Positions 1-7,783 of a DNA stretch of 15,283 nucleotides are shown here, one piece after another. A model generated the notes under the pieces. That model saw only the letters and a list, made by a program, of their open reading frames with translations, was not told the DNA's origin and ran no database searches. Position numbers and translations under genes: made by a program. The stretch is taken from assembly GCA_947460275.1 (NCBI GenBank), contig CANHHZ010000024.1, positions 1-15,283 on the forward strand, given 5' to 3'. Origin of the DNA: Sphingobacteriaceae bacterium. Lineage in GTDB: Bacteria > Bacteroidota > Bacteroidia > Sphingobacteriales > Sphingobacteriaceae. Numbering within the stretch: the first letter of the stretch is position 1; each line of letters begins with the position of its first letter.

Positions 1-3000
1 TAAATATAATATCATCAGCTAATATTTCGGTGCAAATATAAGTTTTATTATGGCTTACCGCTTCTGCGATTACGGTATGATTTTGAAGATTAACTTTAAT
101 TCGATCGGTTACCTCGAAATTAAGCTCTTTTCTTAAATTTTGTATGCGGTTAATCAATTCTCGCGACAAGCCTTCTTGTTTCAATTCGGGAGTAATGGTT
201 ACATCCAAGGCAACGGTTAGGCTTCCCATGTTGCTTACCTGCCAGCCAGGTATATCTTCAGCAATAATTTCTACGTCGCTTAAAACGATAGTATATTGCG
301 AGTTTAAAATAGAGATCTCTCCTTCTTTTTCAAATTTAGCCAATTCTTCTTGCGGCATATTAGCTATGGCTTCGCTTACCAATTTCATGTCCTTTCCAAC
401 TTTTGCTCCTAAAGATTTAAAGTTTGGTTTTACTTTTTTCTTGATGAAGCCAGCAGTGTCTTGGATAAATTCTATTGCTTTGATATTGGTTTCTGAAAGG
501 ATAAGGTCTTTTACCAATTCTACTTTGATTTGAAAGTTTTCATCTAGTACTGGGATAAGGGCTTTTGCCAATGGCTGACGAACATTAATGCCCATTTTTT
601 TGCGTAGGGATAATGCCATTGAAGAAATGTTTTGCGCAAGTTCCATGCGCTCATTCAAATCGTAATCTATCAGTGTAGTGTCAACTTCATTCCAAAGTGT
701 AAGGTGTACAGATTTTTCGGTATGTACTTTTGTGTTGCCTTCTGTTAGTCTAATGTACAGCCAATCGGCAAAGAAAGGCGCAATTGGGCTCATTAGCTGA
801 GCAATAGAAGTTAAGCAGGTGTATAAAGTTTCGTATGCTGCTTTTTTATCATTGGTCATTTCGCCCTTCCAAAAACGACGACGAGACAAGCGAATGTACC
901 AATTGCTCAAATGCTCATCTACAAAAGTTTGGATAGCTCTAGCCGCTTTTGTGGGTTCGTAAGCGTTGTAACTTTCGTCAACCTCTAGGCTTAATGTTTG
1001 CAATAGCGATAAAATCCAACGGTCCAATTCGCTCCGTTGTGCTATAGGTGTTTGGTTTTCTATATCAATTTCAAACTTATCTATATTGGCATAAAGCGCA
1101 AAGAAGGAATAAGTGTTATAAAGTGTACCAAAAAATTTACGGCGTACTTCATCTAAGCCTTCAAGGTTAAATTTGAGGTTATCCCAAGGAGATGCATTAC
1201 TGATCATGTACCAACGCGTAGCATCTGCACTGTACGTATTTATAGTGCTAAAAGGATCAACAGCATTGCCTAATCGTTTAGACATTTTGTTGCCATTTTT
1301 ATCGAGCACCAAACCATTAGAAACTACATTTTTATAGGCAATGCCTAAATTATTTACATGTTTGTTGATGGCTTTTATTTCATCGCTGCTTTCGCTAAGC
1401 ATTACTGCGATAGCATGCAGGGTAAAAAACCATCCACGGGTTTGGTCTACACCTTCGGCAATAAAATCGGCAGGATAAGCGTTTTCAAATTCTTCTTTAT
1501 TTTCGAAAGGGAAATGCCATTGCGCATAAGGCATTGCACCGCTATCAAACCAAACATCGATAAGGTCTAGTTCGCGGGTCATTTTTTCGCCTTTTGAAGA
1601 TACCAAAATTACATCGTCAACATAAGGACGGTGCATGTCTTTTAGTTCAAAATTAGCAGGCATAAAACCAGCGACTTCGGCTTTTTTAATTTCGGTATTT
1701 AGCTCTGCAATAGAACCAATACATTTTTCTTCCAAACCATCGGCAGTACGCCAAATGGGTAGTGGAGTACCCCAATAACGCGAACGCGATAAATTCCAGT
1801 CCACCAAATTTTCTAACCAATTGCCAAAGCGGCCAGTCCCTGTCGATTCTGGCTTCCAGTTAATGGTCTTATTTAATGCAACCATTTTTTCTTTAATGGC
1901 CGTGGTTTTAATAAACCAGCTATCCAAAGGATAATATAAAACAGGTTTGTCGGTACGCCAGCAATGCGGATAAGTGTGTACGTACTTTTCTACCTTAAAG
2001 GCTTTATTTTCTTCTTTTAATTGAATGGCTAGTTCTACGTCTACAGATCGCTCTGGAGCCTCTCCATCGGCATAGTATTCGTTTTTAACGTATTTACCTC
2101 CATAATCACCACCCAAAGTTGCAATAAATTTTCCTTGTAAATCAACTAACGGAACTGCATTTCCTTTTTCATCTAATACCAACATTGGAGGAATTTCTGG
2201 GCTTGCCATTTTTGCAACCCTGGCATCATCGGCGCCAAAAGTTGGGGCGGTGTGTACAATACCAGTACCATCTTCTGTAGTAACAAAATCGCCAGCAATT
2301 ACCCTAAAAGCGTTTTCTGCATTTTGGTAAGGAAGCGCATAAGGCAAGAGTTGTTCGTATTTTATGCCAACTAAATCGCTACCCAAAAACTCTGCTAAAA
2401 CAGTGTAGGGTATTTTTTTATCCTCGGCTGTAAAATTGGCAAAATCATCGATGTTTTCGCTTGCAAAGTATTTACCAGCAAACTGTTTGCCAATAAGTGC
2501 TTTGGCTAAAATAACCTGAATTGGCTCAAAAGTATATTGGTTAAAAGTTTTTACCAATACATAATCTATTTTGGGCCCAACCGTTAATGCCGTGTTACTG
2601 GGTAAAGTCCAAGGTGTGGTTGTCCAAGCCAAGAAGTGTATGCTGCCAAATGCTTTTAAGCCGATAGGCAAGGTGCTTTGTATGGCTTTAAATTGTGCAA
2701 CAATGGTGGTATCGCTTACATCTCTGTAAGTGCCAGGTTGATTTAATTCGTGCGAGCTTAATCCCGTTCCGGCAGCGGGTGAATACGGTTGTACAGTATA
2801 TCCTTTGTATAATAAACCTTTGTTGTAAAACGATTTTAAAATCCACCAAAGTGTTTCTATGTATTCGTTGTGATAAGTAACGTATGGATTTTGTAAATCT
2901 ACCCAGTAACCCATTTTTTCGGTTAGGTCGTTCCATACGTCGGTATAGCGCATCACCTCTTCTTTACAGGCAGCATTATAAGCTTCTACACTAATTTTTT

Positions 3001-3322
3001 TACCGATGTCGTCTTTGGTGATGCCTAATTTTTTTTCTACTGCAAGTTCAATTGGTAGCCCGTGAGTGTCCCATCCGCCCTTGCGTTTTACTTGATAGCC
3101 TTTTAGGGTTTTATAGCGACAAAAAATATCCTTTATGGCACGAGCCATCACATGGTGAATACCAGGCATTCCGTTTGCCGAAGGAGGTCCCTCGTAAAAA
3201 GTAAAAGGTTTAGCTTTAGAACGTGTAGAAATACTTTTTTCAAAAATGTTTTCTGATTTCCAAAACTCGAGTATTTCTTCGCCTATTTTTGCTAATTCTA
3301 ATTGTTTAAATTCCCTATACAT
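1..3322 (-). CDS. ileS: Isoleucyl-tRNA synthetase, type 2-like, 3' end cut by window edge
   Basis: Charges tRNA-Ile with isoleucine in the cytoplasm (class I synthetase). The minus frame is open from the ATG at 3320-3322 to the window edge, giving 1107 codons without a stop or visible frameshift. Seen in order: the nucleotide-binding signature GPPSANGMPGIHH, with G54-I55-H56-H57 in place of H-x-G-H; the CP1 editing-domain threonine-rich peptide WTTTPWTLPSNTA (residues 233-245) and HTAPTFGADD (357-366); the second catalytic loop KMSKR (679-683); a tryptophan-rich anticodon-binding region (about 770-930, for example SNWYIRLSRRRFW); and a C-terminal FEVTDRI segment close to the edge. The family is usually somewhat over 1100 residues in Bacteroidota, so only a short tail should be missing. 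KMSKR rather than KMSKS and the GMPGIHH context fit the eukaryote-like type 2 IleRS. Transcribed divergently from the DUF1800 gene. Identity is secure; the type 2 assignment is from motifs only. Confidence 0.97.
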   Translation of the reverse strand, partial: MYREFKQLELAKIGEEILEFWKSENIFEKSISTRSKAKPFTFYEGPPSANGMPGIHHVMARAIKDIFCRYKTLKGYQVKRKGGWDTHGLPIELAVEKKLGITKDDIGKKISVEAYNAACKEEVMRYTDVWNDLTEKMGYWVDLQNPYVTYHNEYIETLWWILKSFYNKGLLYKGYTVQPYSPAAGTGLSSHELNQPGTYRDVSDTTIVAQFKAIQSTLPIGLKAFGSIHFLAWTTTPWTLPSNTALTVGPKIDYVLVKTFNQYTFEPIQVILAKALIGKQFAGKYFASENIDDFANFTAEDKKIPYTVLAEFLGSDLVGIKYEQLLPYALPYQNAENAFRVIAGDFVTTEDGTGIVHTAPTFGADDARVAKMASPEIPPMLVLDEKGNAVPLVDLQGKFIATLGGDYGGKYVKNEYYADGEAPERSVDVELAIQLKEENKAFKVEKYVHTYPHCWRTDKPVLYYPLDSWFIKTTAIKEKMVALNKTINWKPESTGTGRFGNWLENLVDWNLSRSRYWGTPLPIWRTADGLEEKCIGSIAELNTEIKKAEVAGFMPANFELKDMHRPYVDDVILVSSKGEKMTRELDLIDVWFDSGAMPYAQWHFPFENKEEFENAYPADFIAEGVDQTRGWFFTLHAIAVMLSESSDEIKAINKHVNNLGIAYKNVVSNGLVLDKNGNKMSKRLGNAVDPFSTINTYSADATRWYMISNASPWDNLKFNLEGLDEVRRKFFGTLYNTYSFFALYANIDKFEIDIENQTPIAQRSELDRWILSLLQTLSLEVDESYNAYEPTKAARAIQTFVDEHLSNWYIRLSRRRFWKGEMTNDKKAAYETLYTCLTSIAQLMSPIAPFFADWLYIRLTEGNTKVHTEKSVHLTLWNEVDTTLIDYDLNERMELAQNISSMALSLRKKMGINVRQPLAKALIPVLDENFQIKVELVKDLILSETNIKAIEFIQDTAGFIKKKVKPNFKSLGAKVGKDMKLVSEAIANMPQEELAKFEKEGEISILNSQYTIVLSDVEIIAEDIPGWQVSNMGSLTVALDVTITPELKQEGLSRELINRIQNLRKELNFEVTDRIKVNLQNHTVIAEAVSHNKTYICTEILADDIIF

Positions 3323-3516
3323 CAATCAAATAACTTCAAAATTAAAGGATGCAAAGTTACATTTTTAGAATGAATTTTGGTAGTTTTAGTTGCGCAATTT
3401 CAAAAAATTAAGATTGAGTTTTTTTGTTATTGAAATTATCTAGATTTATAAAATAACTTAATGGGTAGTTAAACTTTTTTAGCTGGCCAATGTCTTAAAA
3501 ATAAATATGTTCAGTC
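3323..3516. other. Divergent intergenic region between ileS and the DUF1800 gene
   Basis: This 194-bp, very AT-rich stretch separates two divergent start codons. It holds the candidate ileS -7 box (3352-3359). For the plus-strand DUF1800 gene I see only a weak candidate, TAGATTTA at 3441-3448, which lacks the final G and has no TTG at proper spacing. No ORF, hairpin, tRNA or repeat is evident. Confidence 0.6.
3352..3359 (-). promoter_or_regulatory. Candidate Bacteroidota -7 box for ileS
   Basis: On the minus strand this reads TAACTTTG, an exact match to the Bacteroidota -7 consensus TAnnTTTG recognised by the unusual primary sigma factor of the phylum. It lies 29 bp upstream of the ileS start codon, which would give a leader of roughly 20-25 nt. 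No TTG (-33 element) is present at the expected spacing of about 19-21 bp, so this is a one-element prediction. Confidence 0.45.
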
Positions 3517-5400
3517 ATGAAAAAAACAGCTAATAAATTTTTTATATCATTTATGATATTGCTTGTATTTTGTTCGTTTATAAGATCAGAAAATAATCTT
3601 TTTCCATATCAGCAATTTGGATTAACAAAAAGACAAGCAGCGGCTCATTTGTTAAATCGTTTTACTTATGGCGCAACTGAAGCTGATATTGATGCGGTAG
3701 AGAAAATGGGCTTAGAAAAATGGTTTGAGCAACAACTGAAAGGCAATTTTACTGACAAAGAGCTCCAGCAAAAACTGTCTAGCTTTGATGCTATAAATTT
3801 GAGCAATACAGCTGTAGAAAATATCTATCCCCGTAATGCTCAACTTATTACTTTGGCGGTTAAAAATGGATATGTCAAAAAGGATGATATTAAAACCGAT
3901 GACAAGGCTTACAAGGAGCAAATCCAATCTTTGATGAGAGATAAGGGCTACAAGCCGCAACAAGAGCTGTTTAGACAGTTTATCAATCAGAAAATATTAC
4001 GTGCAATTTATACCCAAAATCAGTTGAGAGAATTGATGACCGATTTTTGGTTTAACCATTTTAATGTTTCCTTAACTAAAAACCAATGTGCAATCTATGT
4101 TCCTGCTTTTGAGCGTGATGTAATTAGACCAAATGTATTTGGCAATTTTGAAGATTTATTATTTGCCACGGCAAAGTCTCCAGCCATGTTAATGTATTTA
4201 GACAATTTTAGCAGTTCGGGTACCGATTTGTCAAGCTCAAATGAAATGTCTGATGTGACTGAAAAACCATTTTTACGTAAAATGAAGCTGGCTAACCAAA
4301 ATAAAAAAGCTAAAAATAATAAAGGGCTAAATGAAAATTATGCTCGAGAAGTGATGGAACTTCATACTTTAGGTGTTGAAGGAGGCTATACACAAAGCGA
4401 TGTTACCCAGGCCGCTCGTGTACTAACGGGCTGGACCATAGCGCCAATGGGCGAGAATGGATATGGCGCAAATATCAAAAAACTTATAGATAAAGTTGGT
4501 GAAAATAACCTGACTAAAAATGGTTTTATACGCCAAGGCGATTTTATGTTTGTTCCAACCCGACATGATAGTGGAGAAAAAACAGTATTGGGCAAAAAGT
4601 TTGATTCGGGTGGTTTTGATGAGGGGGTAGCCCTTTTAAAAATGTTAGCGCATCATAGTTCGACTGCAAAATTTATTTCTAAAAAGATAGCCACACGTTT
4701 TGTAAGCGATCATCCGCCACAAAGTTTAATAGATAAAATGAGCGAAAGTTTTTTAAAGAGCAAAGGGGATATTAAAACCGTATTGCTCACCATGGTAAAT
4801 GCTCCCGAATTTTGGAGTGCTGACGCCTTGAGAGAAAAAACAAAATCTCCTTTTGAGTTTACCATAAGTGCTGTCAAAATTTTAGGTGCATCGGTAAATC
4901 AGCCTTATCAGCTTTACCATTGGATAACAAAAATGGGACAGCAAATGTATTCTTACCAAGCGCCTACTGGTTTTCCAGACAACGGGCAATATTGGATAAA
5001 CACGGGTTCATTATTAAATAGAATGAATTTTGGTTTGGCTTTGGCTGCACAACGCATTCCGGGCATAAGGATAGATTTAATGGCATTAAATAAGTATAAA
5101 GAGCCAGAAAGTGCCGAGGCAGCGTTAACTACTTATAGCAAAATTTTTATGCCCGAACGAAAACTGGACTCTACAATAGAACGGTTAAAGCCAATGTTAA
5201 CCGACCCTAATTTAGAAACCAAAGTAGCAGAGGCAGCTACGAAATATATAACCCCATTAGGCATGGACATAGTTGATGAGCAAGGGTTAATGAAGGAAGA
5301 GCAACTAAAAAATAAGAAAGTACCGGTTGTTGGTATAAGCACCATGCTCTCGCAGGTAGTGGGTATAATTATAGGTTCACCAGAGTTTCAACGCAAATAG
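3517..5400 (+). CDS. Exported DUF1800 family protein
   Basis: A 627-residue protein of the DUF1800 family (PF08811), whose biochemical role is not established. An N-terminal Lys-rich start followed by a hydrophobic stretch (about residues 8-22) looks like a Sec signal peptide, so the protein is probably periplasmic or further exported. Family hallmarks are visible in order: HLLNRFTYGAT (44-54); RELMTDFWFNHFNV (171-184); ENYAREVMELHTLGV (273-287) followed by GGYTQSDV; LTGW (303-306); PTRHDSGEKTVLG (347-359); and PTGFPDNGQYW (483-493). A Lys/Asn-rich, low-complexity linker lies at about 255-272. The cysteine in the signal region (residue 19) is not in a lipobox, so a lipoprotein is unlikely. 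The next gene starts 6 bp after the stop, so the two are almost certainly co-transcribed. The start was chosen because it gives the signal peptide. Molecular function unknown. Confidence 0.93.
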   Translation: MKKTANKFFISFMILLVFCSFIRSENNLFPYQQFGLTKRQAAAHLLNRFTYGATEADIDAVEKMGLEKWFEQQLKGNFTDKELQQKLSSFDAINLSNTAVENIYPRNAQLITLAVKNGYVKKDDIKTDDKAYKEQIQSLMRDKGYKPQQELFRQFINQKILRAIYTQNQLRELMTDFWFNHFNVSLTKNQCAIYVPAFERDVIRPNVFGNFEDLLFATAKSPAMLMYLDNFSSSGTDLSSSNEMSDVTEKPFLRKMKLANQNKKAKNNKGLNENYAREVMELHTLGVEGGYTQSDVTQAARVLTGWTIAPMGENGYGANIKKLIDKVGENNLTKNGFIRQGDFMFVPTRHDSGEKTVLGKKFDSGGFDEGVALLKMLAHHSSTAKFISKKIATRFVSDHPPQSLIDKMSESFLKSKGDIKTVLLTMVNAPEFWSADALREKTKSPFEFTISAVKILGASVNQPYQLYHWITKMGQQMYSYQAPTGFPDNGQYWINTGSLLNRMNFGLALAAQRIPGIRIDLMALNKYKEPESAEAALTTYSKIFMPERKLDSTIERLKPMLTDPNLETKVAEAATKYITPLGMDIVDEQGLMKEEQLKNKKVPVVGISTMLSQVVGIIIGSPEFQRK

Positions 5401-5406
5401 AATATT

Positions 5407-6678
5407 ATGATTTCAAGAAGAGGATTTGTAAAGGCAGGTGGGTTGGCATTGTTTGGAATAAGCTTAGGCGGTATTCCAAGTTTTTTGGCAGAAGCAGCAG
5501 CTTCTACGCTAACCCCCGCCTTGTTTAAGAAGAAAAAAATAATGGTTTGTATTTTTCAACGAGGTGCGATGGATGGTTTAATGGCCGTAACCCCTTTTAC
5601 CGACAATTTTCTAAAAGCAGCTCGCCCAACTTTATTTATGTCGGCTGCTCAAGGTGGAAAAACCAAGCCTTTGATAGATTTAGATGGAAAATTTGGACTT
5701 CATCCTTCAATGGAGGCTTTTGCGTCTGTGTTTAGAGCAAAACAAATGGCAATTGTACACGGTATAGGCTCACCTAATCCCACACGTTCGCATTTTGATG
5801 CGCAAGATTATATGGAGTCGGGTACACCATTCAGCAAAGGCACATCAAGCGGATGGCTGAACAGAGCTGTTGGTTTATTGGGGCACGAAGCTGCAACTCC
5901 TTTTCAGGGCGTAAGTTTAACTTCTTCTCTGCCTAGGTCTTTTTATGGCAATAACCCATCTGTAGCGATTAGTAATCTATCTGATTTCAATATTCAGCTA
6001 AAAGGAAATCAAGCTGATGCAAATAAGGCGGCAAAAAGTTTCGAAGATTTATACGATCAAGCTTCTTCCAGTTTATTAAAAGAAACTGGAAAAGAAAGCT
6101 TTGAAGCCATTAAAATGCTTCAAAAAACAAATACACAGACTTATAAGCCAGAGTATGATGTGGTATATCCAAATAGTGCTTTGGGCAAATCATTAAAACA
6201 AATTGCTCAATTGATTAAAATGGACGTAGGTTTGGAAGTGGCTTTTGCCGAATCTGGTGGATGGGATACGCATTTTAATCAGGGTACAGATACTGGTATT
6301 TTCGCTAGAAATGTAAACGATTTGAGCAGTAGTATTATGGCATTTTGGACAGATTTGACCAAATATCAGGATGAGGTAACTGTAATGACTATGACTGAGT
6401 TTGGCCGAACTGTTGCCCAAAATGGAACTGGGGGTACAGATCATGGTCGTGCCTCTTGCAATTTTATTTTAGGGAACGATGTAAATGGCGGTATGGTTCA
6501 TGGTATTGTAAATCCATTGGCAAAAGAAAATCTCGAAGATGGTAGAGATTTAGCTGTTACAACTGATTTTAGAAGTGTATTTAGCGAGGTTGCAGATAAG
6601 CATTTGGGGATCAACAATGATAAAATATTGTTTCCAAATTGGGATGCTAAACAAATTGGTGTAATGAAAAAAGTATAG
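5407..6678 (+). CDS. Tat-exported DUF1501 family protein (alkaline-phosphatase-like fold)
   Basis: A 423-residue DUF1501 protein (PF07394). The N-terminus carries SRRGFVK (residues 3-9), a full match to the twin-arginine motif S-R-R-x-F-x-K, followed by a hydrophobic stretch and an Ala-rich cleavage region (about 29-33). This predicts export of a folded, possibly cofactor-loaded protein by the Tat pathway. Family motifs follow: QRGAMDGLMAV (51-61), RSHFDAQDYMESG (127-139), GGWDTH (284-289), EFGRT (331-335), GGTDHGR (342-348) and TTDFRSVF (385-392). The Asp/His-rich motifs resemble metal-ligand motifs of the alkaline phosphatase/sulfatase superfamily, to which, as I recall, DUF1501 is assigned; a hydrolase role is inference. 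It follows the DUF1800 gene after 6 bp, a pairing common in Bacteroidota, Planctomycetota and other phyla, which suggests joint function. Substrate unknown. Confidence 0.94.
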   Translation: MISRRGFVKAGGLALFGISLGGIPSFLAEAAASTLTPALFKKKKIMVCIFQRGAMDGLMAVTPFTDNFLKAARPTLFMSAAQGGKTKPLIDLDGKFGLHPSMEAFASVFRAKQMAIVHGIGSPNPTRSHFDAQDYMESGTPFSKGTSSGWLNRAVGLLGHEAATPFQGVSLTSSLPRSFYGNNPSVAISNLSDFNIQLKGNQADANKAAKSFEDLYDQASSSLLKETGKESFEAIKMLQKTNTQTYKPEYDVVYPNSALGKSLKQIAQLIKMDVGLEVAFAESGGWDTHFNQGTDTGIFARNVNDLSSSIMAFWTDLTKYQDEVTVMTMTEFGRTVAQNGTGGTDHGRASCNFILGNDVNGGMVHGIVNPLAKENLEDGRDLAVTTDFRSVFSEVADKHLGINNDKILFPNWDAKQIGVMKKV

Positions 6679-6721
6679 TGGTTGTTGGCTTTTTTTTAGC
6701 TTTAATGCCTATTTTTACAAA

Positions 6722-6916
6722 ATGAAACATGCCAAAGAGCAGGTAGAAGCTACTGCCAACGCCATCAAAGATCACTTTATACCAAAAAATCCTGATGAAC
6801 AATCGTTTGATTTTTGTTTTACCATTTCGCCAGCTGCAAATTATAAAGCTAATTATGAGAAAGATGCAAAAGGAAATTGGATTTTAATTAACTGCCAGGA
6901 AGACGTTAAGCTTTAA
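6722..6916 (+). CDS. Small hypothetical protein
   Basis: A 64-residue ORF that begins 43 bp after the DUF1501 stop, on the same strand. The sequence is soluble in character, with no signal peptide or membrane segment: a charged N-terminal helix-like stretch (MKHAKEQVEATANAIKDHF), then a segment with FDFCFTISPAANYK and a WILINC run near the C-terminus that could be beta strands. Its last 11 bp overlap the 3' end of the convergent kinase gene. An imperfect -7-like box (TATTTTTA, 6710-6717) ends only 4 bp before the ATG, so any transcript from it would be nearly leaderless; read-through from the DUF1501 gene is an alternative. The sequence looks protein-like and nothing larger overlaps it on either strand, so I consider it a likely real gene. 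I do not recognise the family. Confidence 0.6.
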   Translation: MKHAKEQVEATANAIKDHFIPKNPDEQSFDFCFTISPAANYKANYEKDAKGNWILINCQEDVKL

Positions 6917-7766
6917 GGAATAATTTCTCACGTTTTAAAATGTATTCAAAAATACCCTCGATTGGTTTTTGTAAAATTTTACCCACCTTAATGCTGTTTT
7001 TTGCGCATACAGCTCGCAATTCGTCTTGATAATAAAAGGCTATTGAACCCACAAAATGGCAATCTAATTTTTTGTAATTGCTGTAAGAACTAATGTTAGT
7101 GTCTACAAATTCTTGAAAACCATTACGTAAAATTTCTTGTATGAAAGGGTGAGCTTTATAATTAATCATAAATCGGCTAAAAGTGGCGAGATATGTGTTT
7201 GGAAAAGGTTTATGATAAATATTTTGTATAACGGTTGTTTGATCAACTTCAAAAGTTTTTTCGAATTCGGCAGCCAAATCTTCTGGCATATTTTGGTAGA
7301 GGTACGAAACCAATACTTTTTTTCCAAAATAAGTTCCTGAACCTTCATCTCCCAGTACATAACCAAGGCCATTATTACTTTTGTGCACTTCTTTGCCATC
7401 AAAATAGGAAATATTAGATCCAGTACCTAAAATACAAGTTAGGCCTTCGTTATTGCCGCATGTTGCATAAGCAGAACCAATTAAATCGTTATCAATACTA
7501 ATAAATGCCTTGGTAAAAAACGCCGACAGCCCGTTAGAAATGACCTCATGTTTATCGGGTGATGAACAACCTGAACCAAAAAAATAAATCTCTTTAATCT
7601 CCTCAGCATATTTTGCTAACTCTTTGTTTTTTGTGAGAATTTTTACCACATCCTGGGCATTCACAAAATAAGGATTGATTCCCTGTGTTTGAAAAGATAT
7701 GGTTTGGTTAGGGCTATAAGCTCGCCAGTCTGTTTTAGACGAGCCACTGTCTGCAACTAAAATCAT
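6906..7766 (-). CDS. BadF/BadG-type kinase, probable N-acetylglucosamine (amino sugar) kinase
   Basis: A 286-residue cytoplasmic member of the BadF/BadG/BcrA/BcrD branch of the actin/hexokinase (ASKHA) ATPase superfamily. The N-terminal phosphate-1 loop DSGSSKTDW (6-14), a putative catalytic aspartate in SIDNDL (D94), the phosphate-2 motif LGTGSNI (113-119), LGDEGSG (138-144) and the adenosine-type motif FVGSIAFYY (238-246) are all present and correctly ordered, so the enzyme looks intact. Family members of this length in Bacteroidota are usually annotated as N-acetylglucosamine kinases, and related enzymes phosphorylate N-acetylmuramic acid (MurK type), so a cell-wall amino sugar salvage role is likely; the exact substrate cannot be read from sequence. 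It lies 17 bp downstream of the TolC-like gene on the same strand and so is probably the last gene of the efflux operon. Its 3' end overlaps the small convergent ORF by 11 bp. Confidence 0.88.
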   Translation of the reverse strand: MILVADSGSSKTDWRAYSPNQTISFQTQGINPYFVNAQDVVKILTKNKELAKYAEEIKEIYFFGSGCSSPDKHEVISNGLSAFFTKAFISIDNDLIGSAYATCGNNEGLTCILGTGSNISYFDGKEVHKSNNGLGYVLGDEGSGTYFGKKVLVSYLYQNMPEDLAAEFEKTFEVDQTTVIQNIYHKPFPNTYLATFSRFMINYKAHPFIQEILRNGFQEFVDTNISSYSNYKKLDCHFVGSIAFYYQDELRAVCAKNSIKVGKILQKPIEGIFEYILKREKLFLKA

Positions 7767-7783
7767 GTTCTTAAAATCAATAT

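Noticed and set aside
144..533. Plus-strand open frame of 129 codons inside ileS
   Set aside because: It is antisense to the conserved C-terminal region of IleRS, has no recognisable family motif, and is explained as a shadow of the minus-strand coding frame.
3517..3600. Lipoprotein signal in the DUF1800 protein
   Set aside because: The cysteine at residue 19 is preceded by Val-Phe; a bulky Phe at the -1 position does not fit a lipobox.
6679..6721. Possible terminator after the DUF1501 gene (GGC followed by eight T)
   Set aside because: The T-run is present but I find no stem longer than about 3-4 bp before it, so an intrinsic terminator is not supported.
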